A DNA stretch of 29,546 bases from Bacillota bacterium. GTDB taxonomy: Bacteria; Bacillota; Clostridia; Christensenellales; SZUA-584. The DNA lies in the NCBI GenBank assembly GCA_023391105.1, contig JAEWBO010000008.1:1-29546 (forward strand). Direction: 5' to 3'. A program made the translations under genes and the position numbers. Shown piece after piece: positions 7,276 to 14,024 of the stretch. Each line of letters starts with the position of its first letter. Position 1 is the first letter of the stretch. The notes under the pieces were generated by a model, which saw nothing but the letters and a program-made list of their open reading frames with translations, was not told the DNA's origin and made no database searches.

Positions 7276-7368
7276 GGCTGTGGATCGTTCGAGCGCGGAG
7301 GCTTCGTGCTTATCGAAATACGAAAAATGAAATTCACATATTTCCTTTTTATTGTGATATTCCTGCTG

Positions 7369-7374
7369 TATAAT
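7369..7374 (+). promoter_or_regulatory. -10 box before the HD-domain gene
   Basis: TATAAT lies 30 bp before ATG 7405. The -35 region is poor (a T-rich run). It supports a separate transcript starting after the terminator at 7239-7275. Confidence 0.45.
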
Positions 7375-7404
7375 AATGATAACCTACGCGAAAGGCGGCA
7401 GGCA

Positions 7405-7893
7405 ATGGTACACGATATAATTAATGAAATGATTCAGTTAAACGGTGAAGATACAAGACGGATTAACCACGCGCTTAAAGTGTACGGGCTTGCGGTGTGT
7501 ATCGCGGGGCGCGAACGTTACAGCGAGACCGATCTGCTTGTGGTGTCTTTATCCGCAGTGCTGCACGACATTGCCATCCGCCATTGCGAAGCCATTTATG
7601 GCAGTTGCGGCGGCAAGCTTCAAGAAAAGGAAGGCCCGGGCATCGCTCGACCCATGCTAACAAAATACACAGACGATGAAGAACTCATTGAGCATGTATG
7701 TGATATCATCGCGCATCACCATACCTATTTGGGTATCGACGATATCTGCCATCAGGCCATCATTGAGGCGGATTTCCTCGTCAACTTCGACGAGGGTGAA
7801 TTTGAACGCTCCGCTTTTGAGGCGGCTGTCTGCAAGCATTTCAAAACAATGGCTGGAAAAGAGCTGGCCAAGGCCATGTTCGGCGTCTCCTAA
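7405..7893 (+). CDS. HD domain-containing phosphohydrolase-like protein
   Basis: HD-superfamily protein of 162 residues, probably a metal-dependent phosphohydrolase in the cytoplasm. The metal ligands are visible: His22 (INHAL), the His54-Asp55 doublet (LHD), the His-rich helix (AHHHTYLG, about 104-106) and a distal Asp123 (EADFLVN). The substrate is unknown; similar short HD proteins have been called nucleotidases or (p)ppGpp/cyclic nucleotide hydrolases on weak grounds. ATG 7405 is chosen because AAAGGCGG lies just upstream and TATAAT 30 bp upstream; the same frame stays open to 7042, but that part overlaps a terminator and structured RNA and does not look like protein. Confidence 0.85.
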   Translation: MVHDIINEMIQLNGEDTRRINHALKVYGLAVCIAGRERYSETDLLVVSLSAVLHDIAIRHCEAIYGSCGGKLQEKEGPGIARPMLTKYTDDEELIEHVCDIIAHHHTYLGIDDICHQAIIEADFLVNFDEGEFERSAFEAAVCKHFKTMAGKELAKAMFGVS

Positions 7894-7916
7894 CACCAAA
7901 GCCTGGCTCTTTTCAC

Positions 7917-7946
7917 TTGACGAGAAGGATATGCTTTTGTTATACT
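7917..7946 (+). promoter_or_regulatory. Promoter of tRNA-Ser
   Basis: TTGACG (7917-7922), 18 bp, TATACT (7941-7946) with an extended TG-T before the -10. The start would be about 15 bp before the tRNA, directly after the HD gene. Confidence 0.75.
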
Positions 7947-7968
7947 TAGGCTTGCTAAAATTCTATAT

Positions 7969-8058
7969 GGAGAGATGTCTGAGCCTGGTTTAAAGTGCCG
8001 GTCTTGAAAACCGGTGTTGCGCAAGCAACCGTGGGTTCGAATCCCACTCTCTCCGCCA
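7969..8058 (+). tRNA. tRNA-Ser(UGA), CCA encoded
   Basis: Full cloverleaf with a long variable arm. Acceptor stem GGAGAGA pairs with TCTCTCC; the anticodon stem CCGGT/ACCGG holds a loop with anticodon TGA (8005-8007); the variable arm is GTTGC-GCAA-GCAAC; the T-arm is GTGGG-TTCGAAT-CCCAC. Discriminator G is followed by genomic CCA (8056-8058). It reads UCA codons. Transcribed alone from its own promoter. Confidence 0.97.
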
Positions 8059-8061
8059 AGC

Positions 8062-8101
8062 AAAAACGAACCCCTCACCGATTGGTGAAGGGTTCGTTTT
8101 C
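8062..8101 (+). terminator. Terminator of tRNA-Ser
   Basis: AAACGAACCC pairs with GGGTTCGTTT and the stem continues through CTCACC/GGTGA, with the loop near 8080, giving a long stem ending in TTTTC. It begins 4 bp after the tRNA CCA. Confidence 0.92.
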
Positions 8102-8131
8102 ATGTTTATTTGGAAGCTCTAAAGAATATGC

Positions 8132-8154
8132 AGACGACGCCTCGTCTTTTTTTT
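8132..8154 (+). terminator. Second, tandem terminator after tRNA-Ser
   Basis: AGACGA (8132-8137) and TCGTCT (8142-8147) form a stem with tetraloop CGCC, followed by seven T. It is a compact strong terminator only about 30 bp after the first. From 8155 to 8284 I see no gene; the stretch holds only T-rich runs and weak pairing such as CCAAA/TTTGG. Confidence 0.75.
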
Positions 8155-8284
8155 GGTGTCCAAGGTTTGTCTTTGATTTTCTCCAAATCGTTCGCTTTGG
8201 TGTTGAGAAATTGGAGGACCCGTTTCTCATAGCGATCAATATCTTTTTTTTAACGATAAGCAAAAACTTTCAGCCTGCCGATGT

Positions 8285-8312
8285 TTGAAAATTCGAAATT
8301 TTATGATATAAT
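8285..8312 (+). promoter_or_regulatory. Promoter of pnuC
   Basis: TTGAAA (8285-8290), 16 bp, TATAAT (8307-8312), with TG-A forming an extended -10. Transcription would begin near 8319, about 105 nt before the pnuC start codon. Confidence 0.82.
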
Positions 8313-8328
8313 ATTAAAAATTAATACA

Positions 8329-8413
8329 ACTGCCACCGGGTAGTCATGCTGATTGCATTGGTTCACACATCGTTAGGTCTTAGAAGATGTGTAAACGGAT
8401 GCTTATTTTTTTT
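8329..8413 (+). promoter_or_regulatory. pnuC leader: attenuator, possible riboswitch
   Basis: A terminator hairpin, GCATTGGTTCACACATC (8355-8371) with GATGTGTAAACGGATGC (8386-8402), two mismatches, is followed by eight U (8406-8413), and the pnuC ribosome site GGGGGT begins at the next base. Upstream is hairpin ACTGCC-ACCG-GGTAGT (8329-8344), then ATGC (8346-8349), which could pair with the terminator base GCAT (8355-8358) as an antiterminator. A terminator between promoter and gene means regulated read-through. The sensing part is short, and I cannot match it to the published NAD+, FMN, TPP or preQ1 aptamers. Confidence 0.6.
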
Positions 8414-8424
8414 GGGGGTACATA

Positions 8425-9111
8425 ATGACATTTCACAATCCGTTCTCTAAACTTACAAAATTCGAATGGTTACTTTGGGTAACCTCTATGATCATCGTAG
8501 TTGCTTCATTTTTCTTTTCGGGCGGGCTCGATTTACTTACATTAATTGCATCGCTTGTGGGCGTAACCGCATTGATATTTGTTGCTAAAGGTGATGTATG
8601 GGGGCAGATTTTAACCGTACTGTTCAGTCTGATATATGCCGTTATCTCATTGAAGTTTCGATATTTCGGTGAGATGATTACATACCTCGGTATGACTGCG
8701 CCAATCGCGGTCCTTTCCGTTATTTCATGGCTTAAACACCCATATGAAGGTACAACGGTGGTTAAGGTGCATCATCTCAGTAGAAAACAACGTGTATGGA
8801 TGGTTGCTTTGACGATTGCGGTTACTTTCGCATTTTATTTTATTCTTTCGGCATTAAACACTCCGAATTTGATTATCAGCACAATATCCATTGCAACCAG
8901 CTTTCTCGCATCCTACCTGATGTTGTTCCGCAATACAGGTTATGCACTGGCATATGCAGCAAATGATATTGTTTTAATTGTTCTTTGGATCTTGGCAACC
9001 ATAACTGACTCGTCCTATCTGCCCATGATTATATGCTTCTTTATGTTTCTTTTAAATGACATCTATGGGTTTATCAACTGGATGCGAATGAAAAAAAGTC
9101 AGGCAAAATAG
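8425..9111 (+). CDS. pnuC: PnuC-family nicotinamide riboside (vitamin) transporter
   Basis: Integral membrane facilitator of the PnuC family, 228 residues with about seven hydrophobic segments. The family pattern is clear in the GDVWGQILTVLFSLIYAVIS segment and in the C-terminal NDIYGFINW motif, which carries the Trp/Tyr residues lining the substrate channel. PnuC brings in nicotinamide riboside for NAD synthesis by trapping through phosphorylation; related proteins carry thiamine (PnuT), riboflavin (RibM) or deoxynucleosides, so the exact vitamin is not certain. ATG 8425 follows GGGGGT. Single gene behind an attenuator leader. Its codons are more A+T-rich than those of the flanking enzyme genes. 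Confidence 0.92.
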   Translation: MTFHNPFSKLTKFEWLLWVTSMIIVVASFFFSGGLDLLTLIASLVGVTALIFVAKGDVWGQILTVLFSLIYAVISLKFRYFGEMITYLGMTAPIAVLSVISWLKHPYEGTTVVKVHHLSRKQRVWMVALTIAVTFAFYFILSALNTPNLIISTISIATSFLASYLMLFRNTGYALAYAANDIVLIVLWILATITDSSYLPMIICFFMFLLNDIYGFINWMRMKKSQAK

Positions 9112-9187
9112 CTATATTTATAAAGGAATCTCATGATATTGCCGTTCATTATTGATGTTTAATACCGGATTATACAACTTCAGAGGT

Positions 9188-9216
9188 TTGACGCAGCACC
9201 ATAAGTCTTGTATAAT
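9188..9216 (+). promoter_or_regulatory. Consensus promoter of prfC
   Basis: TTGACG (9188-9193), 17 bp, TATAAT (9211-9216): one mismatch to the sigma-A consensus. Transcription should begin near 9223, giving a leader of about 150 nt before the RF3 coding frame. Confidence 0.88.
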
Positions 9217-9279
9217 GACCGTGTTTGTTATATGAAAAGTTATCGGGTGGATGGCAATACCGTTTTCAAGAATATTCAG

Positions 9280-9324
9280 GCTTTCAGGGTGGGAAGCTCT
9301 TATTGTATGGGCTTCTGTTTTTTT
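9280..9324 (+). promoter_or_regulatory. Leader terminator/antiterminator of prfC
   Basis: GAAGCTC (9293-9299) and GGGCTTC (9309-9315) form a 7-bp stem with one G-U pair and a 9-nt loop, followed by TG and seven T (9318-9324), an intrinsic terminator between promoter and gene. GCTTTC (9280-9285) can pair instead with GGAAGC (9292-9297), which would break the terminator. A 34-codon frame, ATG 9232 to TAA 9334-9336, runs across the hairpin and could couple translation to read-through; it has no clear ribosome site. Confidence 0.5.
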
Positions 9325-9372
9325 GAGAAGATATAACCAATTGAAAATTTGTGTGCAAAGGGGTAATGACCA

Positions 9373-10977
9373 ATTATTAGTATCAAAAATGAAATTAAAA
9401 AAGAGGTCTCGCGCAGGCGAACCTTCGCCATCATATCGCATCCGGATGCGGGAAAAACAACACTAACGGAAAAGCTGCTGCTCTACGGAGGCGCCATTCG
9501 TCTTGCAGGCGCTGTGAAAGGCAGGAAAGCGACAAAGCATGCTGTATCTGATTGGATGGAGATCGAAAAACAAAGAGGTATATCCGTTACGTCAAGTGTG
9601 ATGTATTTTGATTATGAAGGCTATCGGATTAATATACTGGATACGCCCGGCCATCAGGATTTCAGCGAAGACACGTACAGAACCCTGGCGGCAGCGGATT
9701 GCGCCGTGATGCTCATCGACGGGGCGAAGGGTGTTGAAGCCCAGACGAAGAAGCTTTTTCATGTGTGCAGAATGCGCGGCATACCCATTTTCACCTTTAT
9801 CAATAAGCTGGACAGGTTTTGCATTAATCCGTTTGAACTGATGGATGAGATTGAAAAAACTTTGGGAATACGCTCTTGTCCAATGAATTGGCCGATTGGC
9901 GAAAACGGCATGTTCAAAGGCGTATTCAATCGAAAAGATTCGCGCATTGAGCTTTTTGAAGCTCAAGGACATGGTCAGCAGATCGTCCGCTCACGAACCG
10001 CGTCTATCGAGGACAGTGGATTCAGGGATTTGTTAGGGGAGCGGCTTCACGACAAGCTGTGTGAGGATATCGCCTTGTTGGATATGGCCGGTGATGATTT
10101 TGATTTAGAAAAAGTCAAAAGCGGCAATCTGACCCCTATGTTTTTCGGTAGCGCCATGACGAATTTCGGCGTCAAACAGCTTTTGGATGAGTTTGTGAGC
10201 ATTGCCCCTTCGCCTTCAAAGAAGAACAGCACAAAAGGGACTGTTGAACCGGTGGGTGAACAGTTCTCCGGTTTTGTATTTAAAATTCAAGCCAATATGG
10301 ACCCCGCGCACCGTAACAGAATCGCCTTTATCAGGATCTGTTCCGGAAGGTTTGAGATCGGCATGGAGGTGATCCATGAGAGAACCGGCAAGACATTGCG
10401 TCTTGCGCAGCCGCAGCAATTCTTCGCGCAGGAAAGAACGACTGTAGAAGAAGCATATGCTGGGGATATTATCGGCGTGGTGGACACGGGCCTTCTGAAT
10501 ATCGGTGATACATTGTGTGAAGGTAAAGAAACTTTTAAATTCGAAGGTATTCCTATGTTTCCGGCGGAGCATTTTGCGCAAGTGCGCACACCCGATGCCA
10601 TGAGAAGAAAACAGTTTCTTCAGGGGATAAACCAGATATCAGAAGAAGGCGCCATTCAAGTGTTTAAGCAGCCTAATCTGGGTGTAGAAACACTGATAGT
10701 TGGTGTTGTGGGCGTGCTTCAGCTCGAGGTCTTGACATATAGGATGAAATATGAGTATGGCGTGGACATTGTGATTGAGCGGCTGCCGTACACGCTGGCC
10801 AGATGGGTGATGGCTAAGAACATATCAAGAGATATGCTTGGTTTTTCAGCCAACGCGAAGGTTGTAGAGGATCAGCATAAGCGGCCTGTGATTCTCTATA
10901 AGGATGAGTGGACGCTGCGAAGAGCCGAAGAAAACAACAAGGATGCGGTATTTCTCGACATACCGCCATCTGTTTAA
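9373..10977 (+). CDS. prfC: Peptide chain release factor 3 with non-standard start
   Basis: Translation GTPase RF3, which recycles RF1 and RF2 from the ribosome. Counting from ATT 9373 it has 534 residues, near the family's usual ~530. GTPase motifs: G1 HPDAGKTT (23-30), G2 RGISVTSSV, G3 DTPGHQDF and G4 NKLDR, followed by the RF3-type beta-barrel and C-terminal domains. There is no ATG, GTG or TTG in frame between TGA 9367-9369 and GTG 9514, yet the conserved N-terminus (KKEVSRRRTFAIISHPDAGK) is intact. AAAGGGG at 9357-9363 sits 9 nt before ATT 9373. ATG 9366 is in another frame, only 2 nt from that site, and meets TAG after four codons. GTG 9514 would delete the P-loop. So the start is AUU, a +1 frameshift, or a one-base error. 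Confidence 0.85.
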   Translation: MISIKNEIKKEVSRRRTFAIISHPDAGKTTLTEKLLLYGGAIRLAGAVKGRKATKHAVSDWMEIEKQRGISVTSSVMYFDYEGYRINILDTPGHQDFSEDTYRTLAAADCAVMLIDGAKGVEAQTKKLFHVCRMRGIPIFTFINKLDRFCINPFELMDEIEKTLGIRSCPMNWPIGENGMFKGVFNRKDSRIELFEAQGHGQQIVRSRTASIEDSGFRDLLGERLHDKLCEDIALLDMAGDDFDLEKVKSGNLTPMFFGSAMTNFGVKQLLDEFVSIAPSPSKKNSTKGTVEPVGEQFSGFVFKIQANMDPAHRNRIAFIRICSGRFEIGMEVIHERTGKTLRLAQPQQFFAQERTTVEEAYAGDIIGVVDTGLLNIGDTLCEGKETFKFEGIPMFPAEHFAQVRTPDAMRRKQFLQGINQISEEGAIQVFKQPNLGVETLIVGVVGVLQLEVLTYRMKYEYGVDIVIERLPYTLARWVMAKNISRDMLGFSANAKVVEDQHKRPVILYKDEWTLRRAEENNKDAVFLDIPPSV

Positions 10978-11031
10978 GCGCTTCTTGTGTAACCGCTGGT
11001 TGATCTATTGCTTTATCAGTTTGCTCGGGTA

Positions 11032-12135
11032 TCACATCTTCGGCACATCAGCGCTTAGGCATTCAATTGTTTTCATTTCCGGGAACCAGCTGGTTGTTCT
11101 ATTGGCGATTCTCACAAGCGTCAGCATAACAGGAACTTCGACCAATACGCCAACAATTGTGGCCAGAGCCGCTGGTGACTGCAATCCAAATACGGATATC
11201 GCAACTGCGACCGCCAACTCAAAGAAATTACTTGCGCCAATCATCCCTGCAGGGCACGCGATATTATGCGGAAGGCGCCATTTCTTTGCCCACAAGTAAC
11301 CAATAAAGAAAATCAGGAATGTCTGTATAATCAGCGGTACGGCGATTAATACGATATCAACGGGCTGTTCCACAATTGTCCGGCCCTGAAAAGAAAAGAT
11401 GATCACCAGCGTCAGCAACAAACCAATGACGGTGACATTATTGAACTTGGGAATAAACTTTTTCTCAAGATATTCCTTACCTTTCTTCTTCGTCAGTATG
11501 CTTCTTGTCAGCCAGCCACCGCCAAGGGGTATCACCACAAAGAGAATGACCGATAAGAACAATGTGGCCCAAGGAACGCCGACACCCTGTACGCTGATTC
11601 CTCCGAACATGAAAAGCAATCCGACAATGGGAGCAAAGGCAACAAGAATAATGAGATCATTCGTTGCGACCTGAACAAGTGTATGTGCCGGATTTCCTTT
11701 GGTTAGATGGCTCCATACAAACACCATAGCTGTACAGGGCGCGGCTCCCAAAAGGATAGCTCCAGCCAAATAATCTTTCGCGGTTTCCGCGGGCATAATA
11801 GACTGATAAATAATAAAGAAAAACAGATATGCCAAGCCGAACATGGTAAACGGTTTGATCAGCCAGTTGGTGACCCATGTCACAACCAGTCCTTTTGGGT
11901 TTTTGCCGACATGTTTAATGCTCGCAAAATCCACTTTAAGCATCATCGGATAGATCATCAGCCAGATAAGTACGGCTACCGGAACTGAAACATTATAGTA
12001 TTCGAATTGTCCAAGAAAAGTTGGAATACCTGGTAACCAAAGGCCAATAGCCACACCGACTGCCATGCACAGGATGACCCAAACAGTTAAGTACTTTTCG
12101 AAAAACCCTATGCCTTTAGTCTTCTTTCGGCTCAT
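11032..12135 (-). CDS. acr3: ACR3-family arsenite efflux transporter
   Basis: Membrane carrier of 367 residues that exports arsenite, As(OH)3. The ACR3 signature with its essential cysteine is present in the fourth helix region (AAPCTAMVFVWSHLTKGNP), and about ten hydrophobic segments cover the protein, the usual length for ACR3. It is not the unrelated E. coli ArsB type. ATG 12135 is chosen because AGAGGT lies just upstream; a longer frame to 12192 would overlap arsR. It is 25 bp downstream of arsR in the same minus-strand operon, so it should be induced by arsenite through release of ArsR. No arsenate reductase gene is present in the window. Confidence 0.95.
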   Translation of the reverse strand: MSRKKTKGIGFFEKYLTVWVILCMAVGVAIGLWLPGIPTFLGQFEYYNVSVPVAVLIWLMIYPMMLKVDFASIKHVGKNPKGLVVTWVTNWLIKPFTMFGLAYLFFFIIYQSIMPAETAKDYLAGAILLGAAPCTAMVFVWSHLTKGNPAHTLVQVATNDLIILVAFAPIVGLLFMFGGISVQGVGVPWATLFLSVILFVVIPLGGGWLTRSILTKKKGKEYLEKKFIPKFNNVTVIGLLLTLVIIFSFQGRTIVEQPVDIVLIAVPLIIQTFLIFFIGYLWAKKWRLPHNIACPAGMIGASNFFELAVAVAISVFGLQSPAALATIVGVLVEVPVMLTLVRIANRTTSWFPEMKTIECLSADVPKM

Positions 12136-12160
12136 TTTATTACCTCTTTCAATAAGATTT

Positions 12161-12487
12161 TCAGATCTGTTTTTTACCGTCCTTACATTCATGACAGATG
12201 CAGTTATCCTTATGAGATGTTATGTACGCTATGAATTTTTTTAAATCATCAATCTTTTCAAGATTCAGGCTGTAATTCATCCAGGCCCCATCCCGTCTGC
12301 CAAAAACAAGGTTGCTTTTTGTTAGTATTTTCATATGGTATGATAGCGTTGGCTGTGTAAAATTAAACTTTTCAAGAATCTCACATGCACACAACTCTCC
12401 GCAGGAAAGCATATCGATGATCTTAAGCCTGGTTTCATCCGATATTGCTTTGAGTGCGGCTACATAATCCTTATAGCAGTCGACCAA
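12161..12487 (-). CDS. arsR: ArsR-family arsenite-responsive repressor
   Basis: Winged-helix metalloregulator of 108 residues. The alpha-3 metal site ELCACEIL (31-38) carries Cys33 and Cys35, the ArsR As(III) site, with an extra Cys29 nearby. The recognition helix is FTQPTLSYHMKIL. The tail has a further cluster, NCICHEC (Cys96, Cys98, Cys101), which could supply a third thiol or a second site. TTG 12487 is the likely start, with GGAGG 9 bp upstream. Two dyads lie in its leader, fitting autorepression of arsR-acr3. Confidence 0.94.
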   Translation of the reverse strand: MVDCYKDYVAALKAISDETRLKIIDMLSCGELCACEILEKFNFTQPTLSYHMKILTKSNLVFGRRDGAWMNYSLNLEKIDDLKKFIAYITSHKDNCICHECKDGKKQI

Positions 12488-12509
12488 TTTATATAACCTC
12501 CATATCTAC

Positions 12510-12578
12510 ATAGAATAAATTCTATCACATAGATAATTGTCTATATCCATATTATATGCAATCACGGTCTCTGGTCAA
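12510..12578 (-). promoter_or_regulatory. ars promoter with two ArsR-type dyads
   Basis: Minus-strand TTGACC (12578-12573), 16 bp, TATAAT (12556-12551). Downstream of the -10 lie two dyads: ATAGA-N6-TCTAT (12529-12544) and the perfect ATAGAAT-AA-ATTCTAT (12510-12525). Two A+T-rich dyads just after the -10 fit ArsR/SmtB repressor binding. The 12579-12640 stretch upstream is A+T-rich with nothing else recognised. Confidence 0.72.
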
Positions 12579-12640
12579 TAGATATAAAATTTATATTCTG
12601 TGAAAAAGATTTATATGTTACGCAATGCTCACAAGTCAAA

Positions 12641-12673
12641 ATGAAAGCGCATGCAATCCGCATGCGCTTTCAT
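12641..12673 (-). terminator. Terminator of the DUF1002 gene
   Basis: ATGAAAGCGCATGC (12641-12654) and GCATGCGCTTTCAT (12660-12673) form a perfect 14-bp stem with a 5-nt loop. On the minus strand the stem is followed by TTTTGACTTG, so it ends the DUF1002 transcript before the ars operon. Confidence 0.8.
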
Positions 12674-12722
12674 AAAATATTAAGTAATCCGAGTCATTTT
12701 AGCAGAGAATTTGAACTGGGTT

Positions 12723-13604
12723 TTAACCAAACAAATTGCTGAAAAAGTCACCAATGCTTTTAAAAACGCCGGAAAAGAATTCACCTACAGATGCAAAAAA
12801 TGAAGAAACGTTCTCACCGGCTTCTTGAGCAGCTTTCATCGCTGATCCCAATTGCGTCAGCTTTTCAACCCATTCCGAAGCGTCAATTTTTTCAAGCGTT
12901 CTGCATAGGCTGATAATCTGGAGAATCTCTTCTTCGGTAAGCTGAATGTTTTTAACGGCTGCAATGTTTAATATTTCGGCTTTTAATTCGTCATCTGTCA
13001 TTTCTTTTGTCTGATCTAGAATTTTCTTTAACTCGTTAATCAGCTCAGTTGCGTTGTCATCGCCAATAGATTCGGCGAGTTCACCTGTGATGACCAATTC
13101 TTCAGCAGCTGCTTCCTTGGCCGTTTGATCCAGTTCTACACCGGTAATCTCTTCATAGGCCTTATAAACACCTGTTAATGCGGCCGTGCCGGAAACTGCA
13201 AAAGGTGCGGAAACCATAACCCGTGCGTCCTTAACCCCCGCAGTAATCAGTGCATTCACATACATATTAACGGTACACCAGTTGATGTTGTTTGTTGAAA
13301 CAGTAATGCCAGACCCTTCATCGAGCGTTTTTATATAAATGCACGAAAGCGCGACAGAGCCAATTTTCTTCTCCGGTACAAGTCCGGCCAAGTATTCACG
13401 TTCTTCGTCATTCGAAACCGTTATTTCGGTAACAGAGCCACGTTCAAGGCTAAAGTCTTCATAGATTTGATCAATCTGTTCCTCCGATAAATTGGCTCCC
13501 AACGTCACTCTCTCTTCGCCGGGCCCAACCGCAAAAGCGGATGTCACAAAAAGGATCATGGCCATAACAACAATCAGCGTGCTTACACAAATTTTCTTTG
13601 ACAT
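12723..13604 (-). CDS. DUF1002 exported protein (YpuA-like)
   Basis: Exported protein of 293 residues, function unknown. Residues 1-25 are a signal peptide with a likely cut after AFA. The DUF1002 domain fills most of the rest: an N-terminal half with VTLGANLSEEQ and the family-typical APFAVSGTAALTGVYKAYE, and an acidic helical half with residues such as LTEEEILQII. The last 40 residues are rich in Phe, Ser and Gly and end hydrophobically (GVFKSIGDFFSNLFG). ATG 13604 follows GAAGGAGG. Its leader holds a c-di-AMP riboswitch, tying it to cell-wall and osmotic homeostasis as for other c-di-AMP-controlled envelope genes. Confidence 0.9.
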   Translation of the reverse strand: MSKKICVSTLIVVMAMILFVTSAFAVGPGEERVTLGANLSEEQIDQIYEDFSLERGSVTEITVSNDEEREYLAGLVPEKKIGSVALSCIYIKTLDEGSGITVSTNNINWCTVNMYVNALITAGVKDARVMVSAPFAVSGTAALTGVYKAYEEITGVELDQTAKEAAAEELVITGELAESIGDDNATELINELKKILDQTKEMTDDELKAEILNIAAVKNIQLTEEEILQIISLCRTLEKIDASEWVEKLTQLGSAMKAAQEAGENVSSFFASVGEFFSGVFKSIGDFFSNLFG

Positions 13605-13621
13605 ATTTTCCTCCTTCTCAT

Positions 13622-13680
13622 CGCTGTCAAGGCATTACATACCTTGAAATAAAAACAGCGCTCTTTATCATCGCGCAATT
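13622..13680 (-). promoter_or_regulatory. Expression platform of the c-di-AMP riboswitch
   Basis: Two structures compete on the minus strand. A short GC stem, GCGC (13676-13673) with GCGC (13661-13658), runs into TGTTTTTATTT, a terminator-like signal. Alternatively the second strand pairs downstream: CGCTGT with ACAGCG (+ coordinates 13655-13660 with 13622-13627), enclosing a hairpin CAAGG/CCTTG (13642-13646 with 13628-13632). Choosing the second frees transcription. ydaO-type switches normally turn off when c-di-AMP binds. Confidence 0.5.
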
Positions 13681-13694
13681 CGTGACATAAGATA

Positions 13695-13824
13695 TTCATT
13701 ATCTTTCCCTCTCACGCGCTTACAAGATTAGCTGACGGGTTCGGGTTGAAAGGTACCCTACCGATATTTCGACTCACCCCAATAATTGGTCTTTCTCCGT
13801 ATCGGAGATTCGGCAATAAAGTTC
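13695..13824 (-). promoter_or_regulatory. c-di-AMP riboswitch (ydaO-yuaA type)
   Basis: Read on the minus strand, the leader has the conserved ydaO core in order: TTGCCGAAT, a CTCCG-ATA-CGGAG hairpin, GACCAATTATTGGGGTGA, GGTAGGGTACC, then the hallmark CCGAACCCGTCAGCTAA with CTTGTAAGCG and GAGAGGGA. These blocks match the c-di-AMP-binding ydaO aptamer. It sits between a strong promoter and the DUF1002 gene. Confidence 0.93.
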
Positions 13825-13830
13825 TCTTTA

Positions 13831-13859
13831 AGTATAGTTTTGTATTTATTATATGTCAA
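13831..13859 (-). promoter_or_regulatory. Promoter of the riboswitch-DUF1002 transcript
   Basis: Minus-strand TTGACA (13859-13854), exactly 17 bp, TATACT (13836-13831). Transcription would start at about 13824, the first bases of the aptamer. Confidence 0.9.
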
Positions 13860-13966
13860 TGTTAACGCACGATATTAAGACTCCTTTTTATGGACAGCTC
13901 TGTGGTGCCAGACAAAAAATATTGTTTTGTCACCGCAATAAATACCGCATCGCTTGTCAGATATGT

Positions 13967-13980
13967 TTGACACATATCAA
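13967..13980. promoter_or_regulatory. FNR/CRP-like site between DUF1002 and crp genes
   Basis: TTGACACATATCAA matches the FNR-type pattern TTGAT-N4-ATCAA with one mismatch. It lies about 110 bp upstream of the riboswitch promoter -35 and downstream of the Crp/Fnr-family gene. The rest of 13861-14024 shows no gene; only short antisense frames lacking ribosome sites are open there. Confidence 0.3.
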
Positions 13981-14024
13981 ATTGGCGAGTTGCCATGACC
14001 GCCCACAAAATGCCCGGGAAATAC

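Noticed and set aside
7042..7404. N-terminal extension of the HD-domain protein
   Set aside because: The frame crosses a perfect terminator and a structured RNA, and its composition is not that of a protein domain. ATG 7405 has a ribosome site and a -10 box.
7969..8058. tRNA-Ser as an integration site of a mobile element
   Set aside because: I found no repeat of the tRNA 3' end downstream and no integrase or phage gene.
9118..9441. 107-residue open frame on the minus strand over the prfC leader
   Set aside because: It has no ribosome site, lies antisense to a strong promoter and the RF3 N-terminus, and has no recognisable protein motif.
9514..10977. GTG 9514 as the start of release factor 3
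   Set aside because: It would remove the conserved N-terminus and the P-loop (HPDAGKTT), which are intact just upstream in the same frame.
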